A stretch of DNA of 64,000 nucleotides from Peribacillus muralis (GTDB lineage: Bacteria > Bacillota > Bacilli > Bacillales > DSM-1321): NCBI RefSeq assembly GCF_001645685.2, contig NZ_CP017080.1, positions 1,044,001 to 1,108,000 of the forward strand, given 5' to 3'. The position numbers and the translations under genes are program-made. The notes beneath the pieces were generated by a model. That model was not told where the DNA came from. It did not search any database and was given only the letters and a program-made list of their open reading frames with translations. This document shows, piece by piece, positions 7,621-15,942 of this stretch; the stretch's first letter is position 1; the number at the start of each line of letters is the position of its first letter.

Positions 7621-9075
7621 TTGTCAAAAGGAACCCAATATCCAAGTTTAAAGGATGCTTTAGACCTCTTCTCTAAATCGGATGATGGTCTTCGTGCTGA
7701 AATCAAAGCTCATTTAAAACGAACAAAACATAAGTTCATCGTTTTAGATGATGATCCAACAGGTGTCCAAACGGTACATGATATTTTTGTCATCACGGAC
7801 TGGGGAAAGGATTGGATTAAAAAAGGGTTATCTGATGAGAGAAGCGTACTTTATATTTTAACGAACACAAGAAGTTACAATTCAGAAAAAACGGAAAGCA
7901 TCAATCGGGAGATTGTTCGAAACATTGTTGACGTTACTAAGGAAATGGGTATTGATTATTCGATTATAAGTAGAAGTGACTCAACATTGAGAGGACATTA
8001 TCCACTCGAAATTAATGTGCTCCAAGATGAATTATTTAAAACGGCTCATGTGGAAATTTCAGGTCATTTAATCATACCGGCATTTTTTGAAGCACATCGT
8101 TACACCTTGGATAATACACATTTTTTAGGTGTGGGTGACCAGCTTGTACCAGTGAACGAGACAGAATTCGCGAATGATTCGGTTTTTGGTTTCAATACTG
8201 CAAATTTGCCGAAATGGATTGAAGAGAAGACGAATGGACGCGTGAACTCAGAGTCAGCTTTGATCATTTCACTTGAAGATATTCATAAAGGTGGCATTGA
8301 TGAAGTTTATGATATTTTACTATCCGCCAACAATAATGCTCCTATTATAGTAAATGCAAAATCTTACTATGATTTGGACATCGTATCATTGGCAGTCCTT
8401 AAAGCAATTGATTCTGGAAAGCATTTCTTGTTTAGAACGGCAGCATCTTTTGTTAAATCGATTGCGGGTATTCAGGAGCGTCCATATTTATCAGCTAATG
8501 AGATTGTTTCAAATGATGCAAACGAAAAGAATGGCGGATTTATTATAGTAGGTTCTCACACGAATAAAACTACGGAACAAATTAAAGAGTTAATGAACAA
8601 ATACCCGATTGAACAAATTGAAATCAGTGTTCCGAAAATTCTCGATGAAGAAACAAGAACGGAAGAGCTAACTCGAGTATGTCAATTGGTGGATCATAAT
8701 ATTTCTTCTAATCACGATACACTAGTTTTTACAAGCAGGGATTTAATTAGTGCAAACGACAAGGAAGAAAATTTGAAAATCAGTCAAACCGTTTCAAGTT
8801 CTTTAGTTCAAGTTATTCGCTCATTAAAAGTCAAGCCGAAATTCATCATGGCTAAAGGCGGTATAACTTCTAGTGATGTGGCAACTGAGGGCTTGGAAAT
8901 AAAATATGCAAAAATTTTAGGTCAAGCGATCGCTGGTGTTCCAGTATGGTTAACCGGAAGTGAAGCTAAATTTAAAAATACACCTTATATCGTATTTCCC
9001 GGCAACGTTGGGGACAAAGAATCGATTGCTCAAATCTTTGATAATATAAAAAAGGATCAAAAGGGAGAGATATAA
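7621..9075 (+). CDS. DUF1537 four-carbon acid sugar kinase family protein
   Basis: 484 aa. The N-terminal domain has the family signature LDDDPTGVQTVHDI and SRSDSTLRGHYPLE. The C-terminal nucleotide-binding domain has KGGITSSDVATEGL, ILGQAIAGVPVW and FPGNVGD. Proven DUF1537 members (OtnK, LtnK, DtnK) phosphorylate tetronate or 3-oxo-tetronate acids at O4 with ATP. TTG start at 7621, supported by GGGGGGAGGG a few nt upstream. It lies 34 nt after the transketolase and directly abuts the Gcl-like gene, so it is part of the operon. No OtnC-type aldolase/decarboxylase is seen nearby. Substrate is unassigned; 3-oxo-tetronate or a related C4 acid is the best guess. Confidence 0.86.
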   Translation: MSKGTQYPSLKDALDLFSKSDDGLRAEIKAHLKRTKHKFIVLDDDPTGVQTVHDIFVITDWGKDWIKKGLSDERSVLYILTNTRSYNSEKTESINREIVRNIVDVTKEMGIDYSIISRSDSTLRGHYPLEINVLQDELFKTAHVEISGHLIIPAFFEAHRYTLDNTHFLGVGDQLVPVNETEFANDSVFGFNTANLPKWIEEKTNGRVNSESALIISLEDIHKGGIDEVYDILLSANNNAPIIVNAKSYYDLDIVSLAVLKAIDSGKHFLFRTAASFVKSIAGIQERPYLSANEIVSNDANEKNGGFIIVGSHTNKTTEQIKELMNKYPIEQIEISVPKILDEETRTEELTRVCQLVDHNISSNHDTLVFTSRDLISANDKEENLKISQTVSSSLVQVIRSLKVKPKFIMAKGGITSSDVATEGLEIKYAKILGQAIAGVPVWLTGSEAKFKNTPYIVFPGNVGDKESIAQIFDNIKKDQKGEI

Positions 9076-10833
9076 ATGGCTAAACAAAAAATGACAGCTG
9101 CTGAGTTAATCGCCTTGTATTTAGAAAAACGAGGAGTGAAACATGTTTATGGTGTACCGGGAGCCGCAATTTTACCATTCTATGATGCAGTAAAAGAATT
9201 AACTGATATTGAATCATATATTGTCCGTCACGAGCAGACCGGTGCTTTCATGGCTGACGGGTATTCAAGGGCAACTGGTGAAGTAGGTGTATGTGCCGCC
9301 ACATCAGGACCTGGTGGAACGAACTTCTTAACTGGTCTTTACGGAGCATGGATGGATTCAATTCCAATGATAGCGATTACTGGTCAACAAAAAAATAGTT
9401 TAATTGGAACCATGCAATTCCAAGAAGCCCCTATCGTGGAAATGGCAAAGCCTGTAACTAAAGCGGCATACCGTTTAACTGACGGATCGAAAGCTGCTGA
9501 ATTTATCCATGAAGCATGGGTAACGGCCACTACTGGAAGAAAAGGTCCAGTTCTTCTTGACTTACCGGTCGATCAACAAAAAGTTGAAATAGAAGTTGAT
9601 TTAGATGAACTTATCGCTTCCACTCCGGTCGATAACTTGCCACAAGCTTCTGCCGCTGATATAGAGAAAACATTAGAATTATTAAAAGATGCAAAAAGGC
9701 CGGTCCTGCTTTCTGGTGGAGGGGTCAACATTGCAAACGCTACCGCTGAATTAAAAGCATTAGCTGAAGAACTGCAAATCCCTGTAGTAACTTCTGGCAT
9801 GGGTATGGATACATTCCCCAATGATCACCCTTTATTCGCTGGACGTATGGGAACGATGCTTGATACGCCATTCGGTAACAAAACAATTGTTGAAGCTGAT
9901 TTAGTAATCAACCTTGCCGGACGTTTTGCAGATCGTTCTACTGGTAATGTTTCGGTATTCACACAAAATGGTAAGAAAATTATCCACGTAAATCTTGATA
10001 ATAAGGAAATCGGTAAAGTGGTGCCAACCATTTTAGGTATCGTTTCCGATGTTAAAACATTCATGGTTAAACTTGCAGAAGCCCATAAAGCACTTGGTGC
10101 CCATGTAGCGGCAACTGCCGAGGTAGGTACTAGAGTTAACTTAACTGAAGAGCGTAAGAAATGGGCACGTAAAACGGATTACACATCACTTCCGATCAGA
10201 CAAGAACGTGCATTGCGCGAGCTTCGTGAATTTTTGGATCGGGATGCTTTTGTATCACATGACTGCGGCATCAGCCAAATCTGGTCCAGTCAATTATTTG
10301 AAACGTATGTACCAAGAACATACCTATTAACTGGTGGTGCGGGGACAATGGGTTGGGGTCTTGGTGCAGCAATGGCAGCGAAGCTTGCATTTCCTGAAAG
10401 ACAAAGTGTAAACATTCTTGGTGATGGAAGCCTAGGGATGTCATTACAAGATATTGCCACGGCTGCGAAACATGATATTCCGGTCATTATTTTCTGTATG
10501 AATAATTCATTGATGGGATTGATTCGACAACAACAAAACTGGTTCTATAATGAGCGCCAAATATCTACAGATCTAATATACAAAAATGAATTATGTGATA
10601 ACGAAGAGCGAGGAATCGATTTTGTGAAAACGGCTGAAGGTATGGGTGTTCGTGGTGAGCTTGTGACACATTATGATGATATCAAACCAGCTCTACAACG
10701 TGCAGTTGACTCAGGTAAGCCGTATTTAATCGAAGTCATAGTCGATCCAGATCCTAAGAACGCATGCGAATTCTCTAACAACGGGGCCCTTAACGGATTC
10801 AAATACTCTGAAGATATCGATTATTCCAAATGA
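9076..10833 (+). CDS. Glyoxylate carboligase-like ThDP enzyme
   Basis: 585 aa, a three-domain acetolactate-synthase-fold protein. The ThDP motif GDGSLGMSLQD...CMNNSLMG lies at about 452-478. The C-terminal GLIRQQ...RGIDFVKTAEGMG resembles E. coli Gcl (GLIRQS...YGVDHVKVAEGLG), as does the overall length. Gcl condenses two glyoxylate to tartronate semialdehyde plus CO2. Gcl is known for Val in place of the usual ThDP-activating Glu; here the aligned segment reads IVRHEQTGAFMADGY, so the canonical Glu is present (about residue 49). The enzyme could therefore be a Gcl variant or a carboligase with another acceptor. It starts directly after the DUF1537 stop, with GGGAGAG as ribosome site. Context (purine-derived glyoxylate) favours glyoxylate use. 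Confidence 0.75.
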   Translation: MAKQKMTAAELIALYLEKRGVKHVYGVPGAAILPFYDAVKELTDIESYIVRHEQTGAFMADGYSRATGEVGVCAATSGPGGTNFLTGLYGAWMDSIPMIAITGQQKNSLIGTMQFQEAPIVEMAKPVTKAAYRLTDGSKAAEFIHEAWVTATTGRKGPVLLDLPVDQQKVEIEVDLDELIASTPVDNLPQASAADIEKTLELLKDAKRPVLLSGGGVNIANATAELKALAEELQIPVVTSGMGMDTFPNDHPLFAGRMGTMLDTPFGNKTIVEADLVINLAGRFADRSTGNVSVFTQNGKKIIHVNLDNKEIGKVVPTILGIVSDVKTFMVKLAEAHKALGAHVAATAEVGTRVNLTEERKKWARKTDYTSLPIRQERALRELREFLDRDAFVSHDCGISQIWSSQLFETYVPRTYLLTGGAGTMGWGLGAAMAAKLAFPERQSVNILGDGSLGMSLQDIATAAKHDIPVIIFCMNNSLMGLIRQQQNWFYNERQISTDLIYKNELCDNEERGIDFVKTAEGMGVRGELVTHYDDIKPALQRAVDSGKPYLIEVIVDPDPKNACEFSNNGALNGFKYSEDIDYSK

Positions 10834-10855
10834 TCACCACTTTATTGGACGTGAT

Positions 10856-10896
10856 TTTTTTGAAGCAATGGGACATTAACCTGTTGCTTCAAAAAA
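10856..10896. repeat. Perfect inverted repeat between the Gcl-like and TIM-barrel genes
   Basis: Arms TTTTTTGAAGCAA and TTGCTTCAAAAAA (13 bp, perfect) around a 15-nt loop. There is no U-tract after the right arm, so it is not a standard terminator on either strand. It may be an mRNA-stabilising or processing stem-loop. Confidence 0.6.
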
Positions 10897-10978
10897 CATA
10901 TCAGTAATGAAAAGTAGGATTGACCTTACTTAAATAAAAGGATTAATAAGGGAGGGAAGCCGAAAAATCGGCGATAAA

Positions 10979-11917
10979 ATGTCAGCAAATCTTCATAATT
11001 CTATGAAAGTCGGAATTGTTCACTTTATGGCTTATCCGGAAACGATGGGGGGAGATGGTCCAACCGTTGAAACGATTAAGAAGATTGTACAAGATGATTT
11101 TTTCTCTGGAATTGAGATTACATCCATCAACAAACCAGAAGAACGTAAAGAAGCTGCTCAAATTTTACAATCTGGTGGAATGACTGTGGGATTTGGTGCA
11201 CAACCGATTCTATTAAGAAACAAAGGAAACCTTAATTCTTTTGATGAAGCAGAGCGTAGAAGGGCCATCGATCTAGTTAAAGCAGGAATTGACCAAGCCT
11301 ACGAAGTAAATGCTGCTAAACTTGGTTTCTTAAGTGGGGCCAAGCCGGAAAATCAACAAGATGTTGCTTTACAATTACTAACGAATTCCATCAAAGAAAT
11401 ATGTGATTATGCAAAATCAAAAGGAGATTTAGTACTTTCACTTGAAACGTTTGATGATGAAACGGACAAGAAATGTCTGATTGGTTCGAATAAACTTGCT
11501 GTTGAAGTCGCTAAAGAAGTCCGTAAGGTAGATCCCACTTTCGGTTTGATGCTCGATTTAAGTCATTTACCAATGCAACGTGAAACATCCAGTGATGCCT
11601 TAACGGCTGCTCGTGATTATATTAACCATGCCCATATCGGCAATTGCTATATTAAAGATCCTTCCGATCCGGCATACGGAGATCAGCATCCGCGTTTCGG
11701 ATATCCAGGAAGTGAAATTGATGTTGCGGAATTAGCCGAGTATTTAAGATCTCTATTAGAAATTGGTTACATCGGTGAAGGGATAAAGAATATAGTCGCT
11801 TTTGAAGTGAAACCTGTAGGTACAGAAGCTTCAGATATTGTCATTGCACAGTCAAAACGTACTCTCATTGATGCATGGTCATTAGTACATTCAAGAACAG
11901 GGCGCTTAGTGAGTTAG
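10979..11917 (+). CDS. Xylose-isomerase-like TIM-barrel protein (hydroxypyruvate isomerase/epimerase type)
   Basis: 312 aa AP-endonuclease-2/sugar isomerase fold. Presumed divalent-metal ligands are visible: Glu in LSLETFDD, Asp-His in LMLDLSHLP, His in INHAHIGN and Glu in VAFEVKP. In Gcl pathways a protein of this fold (Hyi) converts tartronate semialdehyde to hydroxypyruvate, and OtnI in tetronate pathways is related; this protein is about 50 aa longer than either. It follows the Gcl-like gene after 145 nt that include a stem-loop, so it may be the distal operon gene or have its own promoter. Fold assignment is firm; the reaction is inferred from context. Confidence 0.78.
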   Translation: MSANLHNSMKVGIVHFMAYPETMGGDGPTVETIKKIVQDDFFSGIEITSINKPEERKEAAQILQSGGMTVGFGAQPILLRNKGNLNSFDEAERRRAIDLVKAGIDQAYEVNAAKLGFLSGAKPENQQDVALQLLTNSIKEICDYAKSKGDLVLSLETFDDETDKKCLIGSNKLAVEVAKEVRKVDPTFGLMLDLSHLPMQRETSSDALTAARDYINHAHIGNCYIKDPSDPAYGDQHPRFGYPGSEIDVAELAEYLRSLLEIGYIGEGIKNIVAFEVKPVGTEASDIVIAQSKRTLIDAWSLVHSRTGRLVS

Positions 11918-11945
11918 CCTACCTATATATTTACAATATGGATTG

Positions 11946-11976
11946 AACGGTGACAGCGCTTTTGCCTGTCGCCGTT
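11946..11976 (+). terminator. Possible terminator after TIM-barrel gene
   Basis: AACGGTGACAG pairs with CTGTCGCCGTT (one G-T wobble) around a 9-nt loop. Only a weak T-rich stretch follows. Confidence 0.5.
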
Positions 11977-12115
11977 TAATCTACTATTCAAAAAGCTTAT
12001 TTATGCAAAATTCCTATTGAGCCACAACTAAATAAGGTGTTACTATGACCTTGAATCTTAAGAAATTGGAATTACCTAACAAAAAAAGAGATTACATTGG
12101 CAAGGAAGTGATCGA

Positions 12116-13366
12116 TTGGTTAAACTTCAGAAGGATATTGATGCTATAAGAATCAACACAAGGACAGAAGAACTCGCTGCTTGTTCATCCACCTCTGTGG
12201 GTGTCACTAGACTACCTTTCACAGTGGAAAGCTTGAAAGCAGAAAGACTTGTTGAAGATTGGATGAAAGCAGCTGGGATGACGGTAAGAAAAGATGCTCT
12301 TAGCAATATAATCGGACGTTATGAAGGGAAAGATCCTACAGCTCCAGTTTTAATGATTGGCTCACATTTGGATAGCGTGATTGAAGCAGGTAAATATGAT
12401 GGTATTTTAGGAGTTATTACTGGAATAGAAGTTGTTCAAACTCTTAAGGATAATGGCATTATATTAAACAATCCAATCGAAGTGGTAGGTTTTTGTGATG
12501 AGGAAGGAGTAAGGTTTCACTCAACTTTCCTCGGCAGTAAAGCGATTGCAGGGACTTTTACTGCTGAAGATTTAGAAAGGGCGGACGGACAAGGAATAAC
12601 AATTGCTGAAGCGTTAAAAGGAATTGGTATTGCTGACCCATATGCTTATAGAGAAGCTAGCCGTACCCCGGAAGAGCTTTTCGCTTATTTGGAACTTCAT
12701 ATTGAACAGGGGCCTGTGCTGGAGAAGGAAAATGAACCTGTAGGAATAGTTAGTGGGATCGCTGGTGCCACAAGATTTTATTTTGAAATTATCGGGAAAC
12801 CTGGACATGCTGGGACAGTTCCCGTTGCCATCAGGCAAGATGCACTTTTAGGAGCTAGTGATCTCATATCCTACATTGAGCACATCGCTATCAAAAATCA
12901 ACCATTAGTGGCAACCGTCGGTAAACTTAACGTAAGTCCGGGTGCCAGTAATGTAATACCAGGTCTTGTAACAGGGACGTTGGATATCCGTGATTTGAAT
13001 GTTGATCGTAAGAAAAAAGCTATTGATGCCATTCTAACTGAAAGTGAAAGAGTAGCAAAGGCAAGAGGGCTTCAAATACGTTTTGAACAAGTCATGGAAG
13101 CCGATCCTGTATACTGTGATGATCGATTGGTTGCAGTAATCGAAGAATCCATTAGCGAACTGGATGGAAGCGTCATCAGCCTTGTAAGTGGAGCTGGCCA
13201 CGATGCAATGGCTATGGCGGATGTGACGAATGTTGCAATGATTTTCGTTCGTTGTAAAGATGGTCTTAGTCACCACCCTGATGAATACGTTACTGTAGAA
13301 GATATGGGTGCAGGAGCTAGGGTCCTATACTCTACTGTAATTAAAATGGCCACTAAACAGTATTGA
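12116..13366 (+). CDS. allC: Allantoate amidohydrolase (M20-family hydantoinase/carbamoylase)
   Basis: 416 aa. M20 peptidase-fold amidase with the metal ligands of AllC-type enzymes: GSHLDSV (His), the bridging Asp in GKYDGILG, FCDEEGVRF (Glu), LELHIEQGPVLE (His) and SGAGHDAMAMA (His). It should convert allantoate to (S)-ureidoglycine, CO2 and ammonia with Mn2+. TTG start at 12116 with AAGGAAG 7 nt upstream; no nearer ATG or GTG is in frame. N-carbamoyl amino acid amidohydrolases look alike, but the surrounding allantoinase and ureidoglycine genes favour allantoate. Same role as PucF in B. subtilis. Confidence 0.85.
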   Translation: MVKLQKDIDAIRINTRTEELAACSSTSVGVTRLPFTVESLKAERLVEDWMKAAGMTVRKDALSNIIGRYEGKDPTAPVLMIGSHLDSVIEAGKYDGILGVITGIEVVQTLKDNGIILNNPIEVVGFCDEEGVRFHSTFLGSKAIAGTFTAEDLERADGQGITIAEALKGIGIADPYAYREASRTPEELFAYLELHIEQGPVLEKENEPVGIVSGIAGATRFYFEIIGKPGHAGTVPVAIRQDALLGASDLISYIEHIAIKNQPLVATVGKLNVSPGASNVIPGLVTGTLDIRDLNVDRKKKAIDAILTESERVAKARGLQIRFEQVMEADPVYCDDRLVAVIEESISELDGSVISLVSGAGHDAMAMADVTNVAMIFVRCKDGLSHHPDEYVTVEDMGAGARVLYSTVIKMATKQY

Positions 13367-13388
13367 AGGACATATAAGCCTAGCTTCC

Positions 13389-13430
13389 AAAAAACTCGTG
13401 AACCGACTGTATCGGATCACGAGTTTTTTT
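13389..13430 (+). terminator. Intrinsic terminator after allC
   Basis: AAAAAACTCGTGA and TCACGAGTTTTTTT form a 13-bp stem with T-rich flanks on both strands. It lies in the convergent gap between allC and pucR and could serve both. Confidence 0.82.
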
Positions 13431-13557
13431 AAAATGGAAATACAATTCAATCAGTCAACTGTAAACAGGAGCATTTCCTGTGGATCGAATGATTCGTAAG
13501 GCTCGTTTTGTAAGAATTAAGATCTTTCCTGCAATGAAAATGTCAGCTCAGATCTGG

Positions 13558-13677
13558 TTACATAAAGCGTTCTGCATATCCTCTATATCCTGTCCATTCC
13601 TCCACGATCAAACGATTCGGTAGCGTCACTTCCAATAAGGAAGTCACGATTTCCTTTATATTTAATTGTGTGTGCAA
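13558..13677 (-). other. Possible gene remnant or small ORF downstream of pucR
   Basis: A 39-codon reading on the minus strand ends in VEEWTGYRGYAERFM and has amino-acid-like composition, but only a TTG start and no clear ribosome site. It may be the 3' end of a decayed gene. I do not recognise it. Nothing else is seen between the terminator and the pucR stop. Confidence 0.25.
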
Positions 13678-13712
13678 GTTTAGCTGCAGTCAATACCAGT
13701 AATTATACTCAT

Positions 13713-15371
13713 TTATTGTTCACTGTTATCTCTGAAAATTGAAACCATGAGTAAAGCTATACGTAAATGAAGTGAATTTTTTGAATCATGGACGGAATAA
13801 TTCAAAATGTCCTCACATTTGGCAATTCTGTATTTAACGGTATTGCGGTGAACAAACAGTTTCCGCGAGGTAACCGCAAGCTCACAATTATTATCCAAAT
13901 AGACCAATAAGGTATTAACTAAGTCTTTTTCATCTTTAGTTTTAGGATAGGATAGAGAACGTAAAGTATTCTCATAAAATTTTTTCAAGTCTTTTTCGGG
14001 AATTAATCGAATCAGTGCGATTAATTCCTTGGACTCGTAAAAGTTTATGAATTTATTTTGAAACAGTTCAGACCCTTGTGTCCATGCTTCCACTGCCTCT
14101 TCGTATGTAAGTGGGATATAGGTAAGGTCGTTAGAAAAACTACCAACTCCGAACGATAACGAAATTTTCAGATTTGAATAAGCCTCATTCTGAAATTCCT
14201 TCAGTCGTTCTTCAATTATGCTTTTAATCGAATCATTAATATTCGGAGGAGATTGCATCAAAATAACAAAATAACCATCCTTCATAAAAACGATGTTGTT
14301 AGTATCTATTTTTAAAAATGATTTATGTAAAAATTTATAAAGATAGTCGTATAATCTATTCATGATTTCTGCACTTTTTTGTAAGGCGTTTTGTTTATCA
14401 TAATCAATCTTACATACAATGCATGCATATTTCATATTGTCGATTAAGCCATGCTGTTTTCCCCTATGAATGATTTCTTGTTTGTTGGAGATGTTTCCAT
14501 CAACAAGGGAAGCAAAAAAATTATTTTCTAACAGACGACTGTTTTCTCTAATAGCCTCGTTTTTAAGCAGCGTGAATGAAATGACTGTTGATGCTTGCTC
14601 TATAGCTAATTGGGAAGATGGGTATGAAAGCTTCTCAGGGTGAAGAATCAATAATAAATATGGATAGGGACGCATTGTTTTCACCCGAAACATTTTTATG
14701 GAAATATCAGTGTTCTGGATGTCGATTGTAAGCTTGTCTTTTTCTAGGTATGTTTCTATCTCACTTTTAATGTGTTCCTGAACACTTTTCATGACGGATT
14801 TCATATTTCCTGTTCGAAAATGATGAGAAAAGGATGTCACATCACCAATAGGATCAAGTAGGAGAACAGGACATTTTAATAGCGAGCCAAGATTTTCAAT
14901 TAAAGAATTGAGGCCGTAGCCTTTTATCATCATATTGGTGAATTCCTTGTGAATATGCATCGCATAAAATAACTCTTCGATCTGGTTATCCCAGATAAAG
15001 CTTAATAATTGATGAGCGACCGCACCTAATGTTAATGTCTCTGGAATTTGAATAATCGGAAATTCTAATGAGTCAGCTAATTCAATTACTTCCGTCGGTA
15101 TGTGATCAATGAATCTTTTTAGTTTAATGGCGATCCCAGCACAGGGCAGTTCATTAATCTGGGAAATGAGATTGCATAAAGCATGAGGATCGTCTTTAAA
15201 AGCGTATCCTGTTGTCAATAATAGGGAGTTTTCAGCTAAGAAATTGATGGCATCTGGCGTCTCTGAAATCTCAATCGATTCTACCTTCCTTTTAAGTCCC
15301 GCATGTCCAGCAATAATCTTGGCTTCGCGAAACACATCAACGATAAATAAATCTTCTATTTTTTTCATCAT
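13713..15371 (-). CDS. pucR: PucR-family transcriptional regulator
   Basis: 552 aa. N-terminal PucR domain (about 7-125: LFIVDVFREAKIIAGHAGLKRKVESIEISETPDAINFL), a central GGDEF-like/CdaR region (about 300-430) and a C-terminal PucR helix-turn-helix (about 485-545) with LFVHRNTVKYRIAKCEDIL. In B. subtilis PucR activates purine-catabolic genes in response to allantoin-pathway intermediates. It sits between allC and the second allantoinase, transcribed oppositely, which fits a local activator. Two consecutive ATG codons are possible starts; AAGGTG fits the second slightly better. The intergenic region to allB copy 2 carries a perfect palindrome and a cre-like site. Confidence 0.88.
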   Translation of the reverse strand: MMKKIEDLFIVDVFREAKIIAGHAGLKRKVESIEISETPDAINFLAENSLLLTTGYAFKDDPHALCNLISQINELPCAGIAIKLKRFIDHIPTEVIELADSLEFPIIQIPETLTLGAVAHQLLSFIWDNQIEELFYAMHIHKEFTNMMIKGYGLNSLIENLGSLLKCPVLLLDPIGDVTSFSHHFRTGNMKSVMKSVQEHIKSEIETYLEKDKLTIDIQNTDISIKMFRVKTMRPYPYLLLILHPEKLSYPSSQLAIEQASTVISFTLLKNEAIRENSRLLENNFFASLVDGNISNKQEIIHRGKQHGLIDNMKYACIVCKIDYDKQNALQKSAEIMNRLYDYLYKFLHKSFLKIDTNNIVFMKDGYFVILMQSPPNINDSIKSIIEERLKEFQNEAYSNLKISLSFGVGSFSNDLTYIPLTYEEAVEAWTQGSELFQNKFINFYESKELIALIRLIPEKDLKKFYENTLRSLSYPKTKDEKDLVNTLLVYLDNNCELAVTSRKLFVHRNTVKYRIAKCEDILNYSVHDSKNSLHLRIALLMVSIFRDNSEQ

Positions 15372-15531
15372 ACACCTTCTATTTCGACATTTTGTCAGTT
15401 TATAATTCTAGAAAGGGAAGCAAACGAAGTTAGTAAATATAGACAAAAATTAATATGTTAATTGTTTACACTGCATAATGATTTTGTGAATCAATCCGCT
15501 TATAATCAATTGTATAGAGGATTGAAGGTTA

Positions 15532-15546
15532 ATGAAACTGTTTCAT
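15532..15546. promoter_or_regulatory. Perfect 15-bp palindrome between pucR and allantoinase 2
   Basis: ATGAAAC-T-GTTTCAT lies about 160 bp upstream of pucR, in the divergent gap of 571 bp. It shares the GAAAC half-element with the motif seen at 631, 1511 and 5770 but has a 1-nt centre. It is a candidate operator for PucR or the IclR/GntR regulators. Confidence 0.4.
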
Positions 15547-15669
15547 TCGATAAATCATAAGTTTTCATTATTTGAGTAACTATATTCATACCTGCATAAT
15601 TGTTAAATGATTAAATCTTCTAATCAGAGCTCACATTAAAATTTGTACAGACCCTTCATTCCGGTAAAG

Positions 15670-15683
15670 AGTAAGCGCTATCA
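15670..15683 (+). promoter_or_regulatory. Putative cre (CcpA) site
   Basis: AGTAAGCGCTATCA matches TGWAANCGNTWNCA at 13 of 14 positions. It lies 270 bp upstream of allantoinase 2. Confidence 0.45.
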
Positions 15684-15791
15684 TTGTCCAGTGCTATAAC
15701 GAGTGGGAAACCCCCTGGAACAATTAAGCTGGAATTATATGATTCAAGAAAAATGCAGAAACGAGAGGATGTGGTCAAAAAGGCTTAATTG

Positions 15792-15911
15792 ATGGAAGGT
15801 AAAAAGTCCGAAAATTCAAACAAGCAAAACGAGCTTAGTGAAGTGAAATCTATTATATCCAAAAACGAAGTTCCGGACATTCAGGAGGAATTTCCTTACT
15901 ATATTTATTGA
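15792..15911 (+). CDS. Small hypothetical protein (39 aa)
   Basis: Charged 39-aa reading (MEGKKSENSNKQNELSEVKS...) ending 31 nt before allantoinase 2. AAAAAGG about 9 nt upstream could serve as ribosome site. Composition is protein-like (Lys/Glu/Asn rich, ending in PYYIY) and no family is recognised. It may be a leader or the remnant of a longer protein. Confidence 0.3.
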   Translation: MEGKKSENSNKQNELSEVKSIISKNEVPDIQEEFPYYIY

Positions 15912-15942
15912 AATTTAAGAGCTCAATGAAGGGAATGAACTT

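Noticed and set aside
9076..10833. Sulfoacetaldehyde acetyltransferase or acetolactate synthase as the name of the ThDP enzyme
   Set aside because: C-terminal motifs and glyoxylate-gene context fit Gcl better, although the Glu residue keeps acetolactate-type chemistry possible.
12111..12124. TTGGTTAA resembling the PucR box core
   Set aside because: It overlaps the allC start codon and the upstream half does not fit the WWWCNTTGGTTAA consensus as I know it.
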